From Zygnema cylindricum (lineage: Eukaryota > Streptophyta > Zygnematophyceae > Zygnematales > Zygnemataceae), in the NCBI GenBank assembly GCA_037447655.1, contig JBBHKE010001671.1:124001-188000 (forward strand): a stretch of 64,000 nt of DNA, written 5' to 3'. The position numbers and the translations under genes are program-made. Below the pieces are notes generated by a model, which saw only the letters and a program-made list of their open reading frames with translations, made no database searches and was not told the origin of the DNA. Position 1 is the stretch's first letter. Each line of letters begins with the position of its first letter. Shown piece after piece: positions 25,301 to 37,300 of the stretch.

Positions 25301-28300
25301 TCGAAGTCCACCTCCTAAGCCTCCTCTTACCCCTCTACCTCCTCTTAGACCCCCTACAAGTCCTATCCTCAATGCACCTCCTAAGCCCTCGCTTATCTCT
25401 CCTCCAAGTACACCTCTTAGGCCTCCAATTACCCCTCCTCCTCTTAGCCCCTCTCCAAGTCCTTTACCCAGTCCTCCTCCTAAACCCGCACCTATCTCTC
25501 CTGGAAGTCCACCTCCTCGGCCACCTCTTACCACTCCTCTTAGCCCCTATCCAGGTCCTAATCCTCCTCTTAAGCCACCAGTCTCTCTTCGAAGTCCACC
25601 TCCTAAGCCTCCTCTTACCCCTCTACCTCCTCTTAGACCCCCTACAAGTCCTATCCTCAATGCACCTCCTAAGCCCTCGCTTATCTCTCCTCCAAGTACA
25701 CCTCTTAGGCCTCCAATTACCCCTCCTCCTCTTAGCCCCTCTCCAAGTCCTTTACCCAGTCCTCCTCCAAAACCCGCACCTATCTCTCCTCGAAGTCCAC
25801 CTCCTCGGCCACCTCTTACCACTCCTCTTAGCCCCTATCCAGGTCCTAATCCTCCTCTTAAGCCACCAGTCTCTCTTCGAAGTCCACCTCCTAAGCCTCC
25901 TCTTACCCCTCTACCTCCTCTTAGACCCCCTACAAGTCCTATCCTCAATGCACCTCCTAAGCCCTCGCTTATCTCTCCTCCAAGTACACCTCTTAGGCCT
26001 CCAATTACCCCTCCTCCTCTTAGCCCCTCTCCAAGTCCTTTACCCACTCCTCCTCCTAAACCCGCACCTATCTCTCCTGGAAGTCCACCTCCTCGGCCAC
26101 CTCTTACCACTCCTCCTCTTAGCCCCTATCCAGGTCCTAATCCTCCTCTTAAGCCACCAGTCTCTCTTCGAAGTCCACCTCCTAAGCCTCCTCTTACCCC
26201 TCTACCTCCTCTTAGACCCCCTACAAGTCCTATCCTCAATGCACCTCCTAAGCCCTCGCTTATCTCTCCTCCAAGTACACCTCTTAGGCCTCCAATTACC
26301 CCTCCTCCTCTTAGCCCCTCTCCAAGTCCTTTACCCAGTCCTCCTAAACCCGCTCCTATCTCTCCTCGAAGTCCACCTCCTCGGCCACCTCTTACCACTC
26401 CTCCTCTTAGCCCCTATCCAGGTCCTAATCCTCCTCTTAAGCCACCAGTCTCTCTTCGAAGTCCACCTCCTAAGCCTCCTCTTACCCCTCTACCTCCTCT
26501 TAGACCCCCTACAAGTCCTATCCTCAATGCACCTCCTAAGCCCTCGCTTATCTCTCCTCCAAGTACACCTCTTAGGCCTCCAATTACCCCTCCTCCTCTT
26601 AGCCCCTCTCCAAGTTCTTTACCCAGTCCTCCTAAACCCGCTCCTATCTCTCCTCGAAGTCCACCTCCTCGGCCACCTCTTACCACTCCTCCTCTTAGCC
26701 CCTATCCAGGTCCTAATCCTCCTCTTAAGCCACCAGTCTCTCTTCGAAGTCCACCTCCTAAGCCTCCTCTTACCCCTCTACCTCCTCTTAGACCCCCTAC
26801 AAGTCCTATCCTCAATGCACCTCCTAAGCCCTCGCTTATCTCTCCTCCAAGTACACCTCTTAGGCCTCCAATTACCCCTCCTCCTCTTAGCCCCTCTCCA
26901 AGTCCTTTACCCAGTCCTCCTAAACCCGCTCCTATCTCTCCTCGAAGTCCACCTCCTCGGCCACCTCTTACCACTCCTCCTCTTAGCCCCTATCCAGGTC
27001 CTAATCCTCCTCTTAAGCCACCAGTCTCTCTTCGAAGTCCACCTCCTAAGCCTCCTCTTACCCCTCTACCTCCTCTTAGACCCCCTACAAGTCCTATCCT
27101 CAATGCACCTCCTAAGCCCTCGCTTATCTCTCCTCCAAGTACACCTCTTAGGCCTCCAATTACCCCTCCTCCTCTTAGCCCCTCTCCAGGTCCTTTACCC
27201 AGTCCTCCTCCTAAACCCGCTCCTATATCTCCTCCAAGTCCACCTCCTCGGCCACCTCTTACCACTCCTCCTCTTAGCCCCTATCCAGGTCCACCTAATC
27301 CTCCTCTTAAGCCACCTACTCTTCGTAGTGCACCTCCTAAGCCTCCTCTTTCCCCTCCTCTTGTTAGACCCCCTCTAAGTAATCTTCTTGGTCCTCCTAA
27401 GCTAGCTCCTATCACTTCTCCAATTCCACCTCCCAGGCTCCCTCTTACCCCTCCTCTTAGCCCCCCTCCAAGGTTTCCTCTTAGTCCTCCCAAGCTTGCA
27501 CCTTTCTCTCCTCCAAGTCCACCTCCTAGGCCTCCTCTTACCCCTCCTCCTATTAGCCCCCCTACAAGATTTCCTCTTACTCCTCCCAAGCCGTTTTCCA
27601 ACTCTCATCCAAGCCCCCCTCCAAGCCCTACTCCAAGACCCTCACCAAGTCTTCCTACTAATCCACCACCTACGACCCCTCCTTACCCTCCTCCTATTCC
27701 TCCTCTTAAACCTTCTCCTAGGCTCCCTCTTGGTCCTCCTTCCAACCCACCTCCAAGGCCCCCTCAGACCCCTCCTCCTAGTCCTAGGCCTCATACCTAT
27801 CCTCTCATTCCTCCTTCTAAGACTCCTTTTAGCTCTCCTTCTAGTCCACCTCCTAGCCCATCTCCCATTCCTCCTCCAATTCGTCCTTCCAAGTCCCCTT
27901 CGAGCTCTCCAATTACCCCGCCTCCTAGCTCCTCTGCTAAATCTCCTCCTATGCTTTCTAGCCCCACTTCCACTCCTCCTCTCAGTCCTCCTCCCAAGCC
28001 CCCCCCTACCGCTACTCCTATTCCTCCTCGTAGTCCTCCTATCCCTCCTAGCCCGACTCTTAGTCCTCTTCTCAGTCCTCCTCCGAAGCCCCCTCCTAGA
28101 TCTCTTCCTAGTCCTCCTGTTCCTCCCTTAAGCTCTTCTCAAAGCCCTCCTTTAAGCCCTTTTTTAAATATTCCTCCTCTCCTTCCCCCAAGCTCTCCTA
28201 TCCCTCCTAATCCTCCTCCCCGACGACCTCCTAGCCCTCCTCGCCTCCCTCTAAGCTTACCTTCCAGCCCTTCTCCGAGCCCTCCTCCGTGGCCTCCAAC

Positions 28301-31300
28301 TAGCCCTCCAAGTTCTCCTCCTATTCCTCCTACAAAACCTCCTCCAAGGCCTCTTCCAAGCTCTCCTATTAACTCTCCTCCCAGTCCTCCAAGAAATCTT
28401 CTTTTTCCTCTTCCGAGCTCTCTTAGCCCACCTCCTAACCCTTCCCCCGGAACCCCTCCTAGCCCTCCTTCCCTCCCTCCTTTAAGCTCACCTCCCAGGC
28501 CTTCCATCCCTCCGCGGAGGACTCCACCTAACCCTTCCCCAAGCTCTCCTCCTATTCCTCCTCGAAGTCCTCGAGCTCCTCCCAACATACTTCCTAACCC
28601 TCCTCCAAACCCTCTTCCAATTCCCCTTATGAGGAGACCTCCACCAAGATATTCAGGTATGTTTTTCATTTTGATGTTTTCTTTGAATTTTTTTGGTTTA
28701 AACAGTAGATTAATTCATGATTGTTAACCCTGTGTTACATTGAATCACATCACCACAAACTATTCATGTCACATTTTGGCTCGCGACCTTTTAATATAAT
28801 TCAATATGTTTTTCTATAAGAGTTCATTGTTTAGAAGAACACTTTAGATTATTTGTAGTTCTGTGGCATTTCCAAAATAATATACCACGAAGGTCAGCAT
28901 TCACATTTTCACTACTTTACTATGGAGACTATGAAATTACGGCCAGGTGACTACAAGCAATAAAATAAAAAAACTCGTGCTTTCATTCCCTATTTCCTAT
29001 TTATCTCATTTTGGGAGTCGCACCATTGGAACATTTGACGCACGAGTCTTGGTCTTATTGTAGAAATCGACATATCAGATCACACTACGGCGAGAAAACT
29101 ACATTTTCCGAATTTTCAATTGCAGTAAAAATATTACTTAGAGTGAGACAAAGTCTCGCCTTTGTAGGTTTACAAGAATCAACACTACCCACTCTACGCT
29201 AAAGTACAAAAAGACTGCCACCTAAAATGTTAATAAAAAGCTAGCCAATGATCATTGAAACTACCACTAATAATCTAAACTATTTGCGTGAAAAGGCAGG
29301 TTGACAGTTTGAAAGATCGACCGTACAAAGTAAAAAACGACACTATTCCCTGTGTACCGTTTTCTCGTATCTGCTCGCCTGGTGCGCACAATCTTTTGTA
29401 TGATCGCTATCGCTACAAAATCATTATACGTTCTCCACTACTAATAAGATACATCCAAACACCACACAAACTACGGGACAAACACGCTTATGTCTACCGA
29501 GATAAATTTCACCGAAACATAACGTGCGCTGGACCGAGGGCACGATAATAGGTGATACGCACGAAATAAATTACATGTTACCGTTACATGCTGCGTTTTA
29601 AGTAAAACAAATTGAGCAGACAAACATCAACGAACAAACAATGCGAACCAAACATACTACACCGCGAATCGTAACTACACCGCCAATCGCTATTAGCGTG
29701 TAGGTTTCATTAGCGTATACAAATAATTACCGTGGTGTACGCTATTTAAGAATTTGAAAATTTTGGAAAAAATCATACATTCTAATTGTTTGATTATGGT
29801 AATTTGGATCTTTGAAAAAAAAAATGTCGGTCGCAAACATGCTTACACTAATATAAGTTTCCGTACAAAATCTGACAACTCGTACACAAATCGTACATTC
29901 ACACGGTCGAAACGCGGCTGTCGGACGAATATGTGCGAGCGGGATTTTTTACGACCTGGTTTTTTTTACTTTTTAGAACGCACATTCTCATGCGTCCGCG
30001 GTTACTAAAACTAATTTATTGTAATTTTTAACTTAAAAAGGTACATTTATGTACGGTCTGACACTTACCGTACACCACTCTATTTAAGAGACAACGTACT
30101 GAATATAACCCTAAATAGAATAAAGAAAAAAATAGAATAAACTACGCTATTTGAGAATAAAACAAAAAAAAAGCGGGACGGGATTAGCGTACACAACGCT
30201 AATAGCGATTGGCGGTGTAGTGTAAAGAAATGAAAAAAATATTTAGCGTTATTAACTCTAATTTGGGTAATCGACTGTTTTCAAAAAAAAAAAATTACTC
30301 TAATTTATCAATAACTCTAATTTGGATTTCTTCCAGTAATAATTATCCGCGCTGCATATCTCTTACTGTAAATCAGGTACACGTACAGAATCTGGCAAAA
30401 CGTACATTTTCACGTCATTATGACGTTTGCACTAGGCGGTTTGTGAAACGCAGTTAAATGATAACGGCTTGTATTAAATCATTTTTTTTACTTTTCTAGT
30501 TAATAAAGTAAATTGCACAGTCAGACACCGACCGTAAGCCACAATATTTAAAACGGCACTGTATTAGAGTTGTTAACGCTGATTCAAAAAGTTTTTTAAA
30601 TAATGTAAAGAATAATCTAGAATTATGTACACTATTTAGGGTGATAGAGTCAAAATTTGGGGCGACGGAATTACCGTACATAACGCTAATTACTATTCGC
30701 GGTGTAACTCGAACCCGACCCATACGCCGATTCCCAACATTTAATTCATCCTAAAACTTTTACCCCCACATAAAAATTTTGATATTGGGAATGGATGCAG
30801 TGATAAGTCAAGGGAGATATAACGATTTAGTAGCATACCAAATTGAATGCCTTTTTGTTGCAGTCAACACGGTATTGTACTGATTAGTGTTGTAATATTG
30901 TATTTCAGTGCGTATGATAAGTGGGTCATTTCAGCATGTTGACAGTGTTTTCGGTGCTTACCTTTTATTGTCGCGTTGACTTTCCAACGTTTTATGCAGA
31001 CGTGTTTTTTTAGTGCGTTTTGTTGGCCATATTAATGACAGTTAATAACAATTGGGTGTCATTTTTTTTTCCATCTTTTTCCCTCAGGATTACCGCCACC
31101 ACCTCGATTTGGAGAATGGTCACCAGGTAAAACATCATAATTCTGTTGTCAAGAAAATATGATGTAAACGTACTTTGTGTATCATTGTGAAGAATGAATT
31201 GACGTCTTAAAATTATGCACACTGAAAAGGCGGTTTCCTGAATTAGTCTTATGATAGTTGTGTTTGGAGAGAAATGTTTGACAACAGAAGTAAACTTTTG

Positions 31301-34300
31301 AAGCTTAATAATTACTAGTAAATTTCTTAGCTCAACAAGAAAGCATTCACTCTTGGCATTCCAGATAGTTAAAAAATGGGGGAGCATAATTGCCTTTTTT
31401 CCAAACCATTTTTTGCCCTGTGTTTTTAGTACGATTTAGTAAAATTCCTAAATGGTATGGAAAAGTGTAATTACTGCCAAAGTTGTTTGAAGAACAAATC
31501 GAATTTTCGAAGAAAAGAAAAGCCAAAAACTATCAAAATGCACTCTTATGCAAATCTATAAACTTTCGTCCGGAAAAGTGGAAAACAAATCCAGCCGTTA
31601 TCGACACATAGTGTCCCGCAGCCATTCGGAAGCTCTGTCAGTCCTAATATTACTGAAGATTGAGACTTCTATCAAGAGTCGACCAAAATTACTTTTGAAA
31701 GCGGATTTTTTCTCTGTGCTCTCTCTCTCTCTCTCTCTCTCACACTCTATGTATATATGTACATATGTGTATATACATACATACATATAAATATACATAT
31801 ATAAATATATATGTTTACACATATATGTAATACAGTTACATACATATATATCTTGAAAACCAATGAAAAATTTCAGCTGATGTGGACTTACGTTTTTCAA
31901 TTCGCGGCCACTCGAAAGTTGACAGCTTCGAGAATAATAATCCAAACAACTTTTAATCTTAACACTAGATAGCCCGGGGATTTCAGTAAATTTGGAGCAT
32001 ATTTGACCCTTTTCGAAAAGTAACTTTTACCTATGAATCTCAATCATAGTTAAGTATCTTGTTCTGGCCTTTTTTTTTTCAAAATTTTCCATTCGGCATC
32101 TCTAAAAAGATTATATACCAGATATTGGCAAAAATAGACGAAATTCTCGTTTTTCAAAATTTTGTAGAGGGAAAAGCTACAATAATGTTTTACTCCGTTA
32201 TTTTTTTTTCTTACAAGAAATTAAAAACAACAGGAAAAAAATATGAATTTGGATAACTACTCACCAATCCACAGCTCCCGGATGATCATCAACTCTACAG
32301 GAGCATAAATCAATGAAAATGAGCACACTAAAGGAAAAAATGATCTGAAGTATAATAATTCAAATACTCGAAAAGAGAGCAATTCTTGTTTGTCTTATTT
32401 ATGGAAAATTTGTGTGTATTTTATTACGATACAAATAAGCATGCATATTTTAAGATTTTTACAGTCATGAACTTGTTTAATATGAATTTATTAGTGTATT
32501 TCGTATTTTTTTATCACAGTTCTAAAATTTTGTGTATCCCTTTCGCAATCGCGTTTCCAAAACTTGTTTTCTTAGTTTCATTGGCTTACCAAGGTAATCA
32601 TGCACTAAAAGGATTTGAATGAGCTCGTATGTGCATTCTTTGGATGAGGATTATGGTTTTTAGGTAGGCCGGATAAAGGTGACTATTTGTGCTCCTAAAC
32701 TGGTGTTAGATCCCCCTAGGGTCCCACGAGCTATCTCGTGTTAAAACCTTAATGACATCCAAAGAAAGCTATTTTCACCATAAATATTTTTCACTATAAG
32801 TTTTTATAATGATATGGAAATGTATCCCATAGTTTTTCCGTTTGTGAATTTGTTTTCTATACGCTCGAGGCATTTTTTCCGTTCTTGCTCATTTCTTTCC
32901 ATGTCATAAAATAAGAAATAAAAGATAGAGCCCATGTCGTAACCAAAATGCAGATTACATTCTCGTGTTATCATTTTCAACATTTCTCAATTCATCGAGC
33001 ATCAGTTTTCCAATCATGACATTATTACGTGTTGAATCTTGGCATTTGGAGCCAAACCGTATGAAACTAATTAACTCGTAAAAAACATTTCATTATGCAT
33101 GATTACTTAAATATAAACAGAGATCCGGAAATCATGATGAATTAAACTGAATGTTCAGAAAAATTATGAAGGCATAAACAACCTTTAAATGTCAGGTTGC
33201 CAGGGATATCAGTCCTTTCATCTCACTTAATTTCTACTAGGCCCGACCTCCAGTTTCCAATTCGTCCGCTAAAATCCTACACAATAAGCTTCCAAAACAT
33301 CAATTGTTTTGGTTCCTTGACATCCAGTGACGCACCCATGATTATTAGCAGGATATAAAGACTCGAATTTCGAAACTGATATTCTATTGTACTTTTTGAT
33401 ATGATTTCAGGAGGCATCTTGCTTAAGTTCAAATCTGGATTGATTGACAAAAAAGATGCCCTTTCAACATGGGGAGTGTTATCCGATGTCTGCCTCTGGA
33501 AGCAAGTGGTGTGCGAAAACAAGGTCGTAATCAAATTGTATGTATTCATGCCTAAATATTACGTGACAATTCCTCACTGTAAGGTAAGTACAAGTATTCA
33601 GATGCTTAGGTGGATACGCTATTATTAATTTTTGGAAGTTCGTTCTATGGACAACTGGTTTTGAATACAAACATGTGTATATGTAGATACATATTAAGAT
33701 TAATTATATAAAATGCATAAAGATCTATACATTTGTTATGTATTCATATGTCAATATGTACATCATATGGTAGTTATAAAGGGTTATCACTACATTAAAT
33801 GACCTAAAAAACTTTGAAAATCCTAAAGAATTATTAACGCGACAACTCTCAACAACCATTAGAGTTAGCAAACATTGAAAACGCTATACATGCTTTGAAT
33901 ACCCTGGGTGTAGTGATTCCACACGTGAGAACACTAGGTAGCCCGAGGTATTTTACTGTGCAAAAGCGTAGTTACAATAACTACACTATTGATCATGCGG
34001 AACAATTTTTTTCCTGTCGATCAATTTTTTTTTCGAGAATATGAGATCATTTGGGAAAACCCCTAATGCTTTTTTTTTTTTTTGGTTCGGATTATCCATT
34101 TCACGTGTTTGGACCTAGCTAAGTCAATAATTCTTCGATTGAAGCGTTTAGGTCTTAAGTATTTTTGTGTTCCACGTGTAGATTTTCAGATGACGCATCT
34201 GAAGAAAGCATCATTTTCAATTTCGGAGCACATATGAAGGCATGGCACCGGTTGAACCAAAAAAAACTTAGGGTATTTGTTTATATACTACTCATTTTGC

Positions 34301-37300
34301 AAATGTTTGTCGTTTCCTCCAAAGTCTTGGTTCGCCAAGTTTGGGGATGTCAATGTAAGTTTTTCGAAAGACGTCATTTATTTTGTTAATGTTGTAGACG
34401 TTTTGATAGTGTTTACTTTTCTTGGCGACGATCCATAATTTTGATAGTGACTAAAAGGGCTTTTCTGGAGCGTTCACATGGTATTTTTCTGTCATTTTTG
34501 TTTCAATGGAATCCTAACTCGATTAGCTTCGATAGTTCTTCCGGCTTTTTTGCACAAAACCACCAGAAATGGATGGTTTTTCACCAATTCTCAGGACGAA
34601 CATTTCAAATTTTACAAATTCAAAGTTAGGTTGGCGTCCATTGGGTCAATTTGCGCGTCAAAAACGCTCGTTTTTGAACAATGGCCCGATTGGAACCATT
34701 GCATGAAGCGAATCAAAATCTTGGCCGTTAATTATTTGCTACGTCGGAATTAATAACTAAAAGAAAATAAACTTTGAGATAACAGAACTGTTTGTAAACG
34801 ATTTTTCCGCTTGCTTTGCTCGACTAATATTTTGAAAGGGATCATGTCCGGAATCTGGGCAAATCAGTTTTCTGTCTGGAGACAAAAGAGTTTCACAAAA
34901 ATTTTAAGGGTAAATATCAACTTTGAAGAAATTCACCTTATATGCATCCACGAGAAGCTCACAGTTGATACTTCATGATGTAGGTTATTGGCAAGTATTG
35001 TGCGAGGGGGAAACATTTCAGAAGCCATAACCCGTTTGGATACTCTTCGAGAACTGTAAGTAAAACAAATTAGCGCTTTTATGCATAGTGGAAAAGAGTA
35101 CATGTGTTATAAAGATAGGATACTTGACTTAGATCGTTGTTTTAGTAAATTGCAACAATATATTATTGTTCGTGGTGGTAAAGATGCAAAACTACATGGC
35201 TTAAAAGGGAGGGGAAATCTCCGTTTTTGAATAACTTTGCCTCACGTGATTAAATTTGTCTTTTCAACAGAGATTTATCTTTCAATGCATTAAATGGGCC
35301 CATTCCTGTTTCCATTGGAGAAATGCGGAGCCTTGTTTCATTGTAAGTTGGGAATATTAGTGATTGCCAATGACAAAAAGTGAAAATTTCAATTGATGAA
35401 ATCACAAACTTTAACATATAATTTAGTCTATGAGTATCTAGAATCTCGTCGGTCAAAGACCTGTCGAGTTTATATCTGATCGTTTATGTCCGTTTTTATC
35501 ATCTATATTTCAGAGATGCATTTCAAAAATCTAATTTTCAGTTCTCTATTCTCCAGATCTCTAATCCGAACAGTAAAAGTAGCCGACGACTTGTTTGTGA
35601 CTTTTTATGGTGACCTTTCAGGCCTCTCTATTTACTTGCTTCTTTCAAAAGATTCAAGTGAATGTCCAAGGTTTTTTTTTAATATCTGTTCCGGTTGATA
35701 GACTTAGTGGCCTAAGACTTCTTTGTGACCTTTCGTCGTGACCTTTCAAGCCTCTCAATTTCCTTGCCCCTGTTCTTTAAACGATTCCATTGACTTTCCA
35801 AGATATCTTTTTAGAGCTCTTCCACTGCTCTGTTTTCAGGGTCACTTGAAATAGGGTTCCTTTGTATATTTAACTAAGTGTTATTTTTCATGTAATATGT
35901 TTTTTTATATAAAGAACGCAACTTCTATCCTCACTCTCTTATTTGTCTCCTCTCACAAGTCGGGACATGATGCCTTCCACTTTGATAAGTTACAAGCCTT
36001 TTAACCAACAGCAATTCTAGCAACATCTTTAAGTTCAACGGCCAATATTTTTACAGTTGGAAGTATCAACTTGAGAATGTGAGTAGCATTTGGTCTATCT
36101 TGGATGGTAGTGAATCTGAGCCTACGGATGCAACTGCTAATGCTATTGATTTTCTGGTGCGATTCTAGGCGATTATCCCATTCGGTGATTTGTTTATTTC
36201 AACTAGTACCACGAAGTGAACCGATACATATGGCATCGTGTGCGATTCCACGGAACATTAGGATTCAGTTAGAAACTTAGAACGTTTGTGAACGCTGTGC
36301 TCATTGATGTTTCTTGTGGGGAAGACATTTTACAGGTGGCATTTTGTAATTTGGTCGTCACTTAGTATGTGTATGTTGTCTAGGGTATTTATAGTGCAGG
36401 CATAAGAAACATAGAATTATCATTCACAGAATTGTGCAAAGAAGCAAAAATCAAAGTTGGCTTTCTTCTTTGGGAGAATCGTCCAATGTTTACATACTCA
36501 AATCTTTATAATGGAATTATTTGATCGAAACCTATCTATCAAATTTACACATGTGACTGCCATTTGCCGCTACCCACTCTAGATACAAAAATTTACTTCG
36601 TGAGTAATTCTTAATCGCCTCTGAAATTTTGTGGTCTCCATTGACCCACAGAATGAGCAGCCTATGTAAAGCCTTAGGATAATATTTGCCCCTTCCACTT
36701 TCCCACTTAATAAGTGCCGCCCAGCACACAAATATTCTGACCACCCTCACCCTTGTGAAGACAAGACTCCTTTGAGTCAAACGCAAAAAAAATCATTGAA
36801 TTTGCTCCCGTGAGCAGTCTGTTGTTTATTAGCTGTTGCGTTAATGTTTATATATCTTTGAAACCCATCACGTGTATCGTTTCGATAACGCCTTATTGGT
36901 TAAGACGTACAACTACATAGAGGTCCACAGACCCAGGTTCAAATCTGGACCTAGGCAACATTTTAGTAAAATATCCTCTACTTCAAAATCTGCCACTTTC
37001 TAAATATGGCGGCAGCCATGGCGTGCCTTTGATCCTCACTCTCTTTCTTTAAAGTAAAACTAAAATAGAGAAGTGAACTATTAATTACCTCTTTTCCTCA
37101 CTCCCCTTATTCCAAGTCACTTTTTAATTTTAATCCACAGTTTTCTCTGCAATAAATCAACTTAGGGGAAGGCACAGGTTTTGTCATCAGGTCTGCAATC
37201 ATCAGGTCTGCAATCAATTCTCTATCAGTTTTATGAACCAGTTTAATAATTTTATTTTCAACCTTCTCTCTAAAAAAGCTTATTTTAATATCCATATGGT

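Larger units (their letters stand above)
28657..31087 (+). other. Intron 14
   Basis: 2.4 kb. Contains the nested foldback elements at 29657-30707. The rest (28657-29650 and 30710-31087) has no recognised feature. Confidence 0.5.

Noticed and set aside
24300-27290. CRISPR-like array
   Set aside because: Units are contiguous coding repeats without spacers, in a eukaryotic gene.
24505-27378. 957-codon Leu-rich + strand frame
   Set aside because: Shadow of the SPPP repeat; the SPPP frame is longer, continues beyond the array on both sides and ends at a good splice donor in the required phase.
22958-28669. Gly-rich minus-strand frames (GGLRGG type)
   Set aside because: Antisense of the proline repeats; no start context, introns or unique sequence support them.
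34165-34389. Possible exon after tttcag at 34187
   Set aside because: No LRR or other domain pattern; 72-nt exon 17 at 34984 connects in phase without it.
36900-36970. tRNA gene in the copia LTR (box B ggttcaaatc; also near 41850)
   Set aside because: Only the T-loop region is convincing; acceptor and anticodon stems do not pair, so it is noted only as a box-B-like motif.
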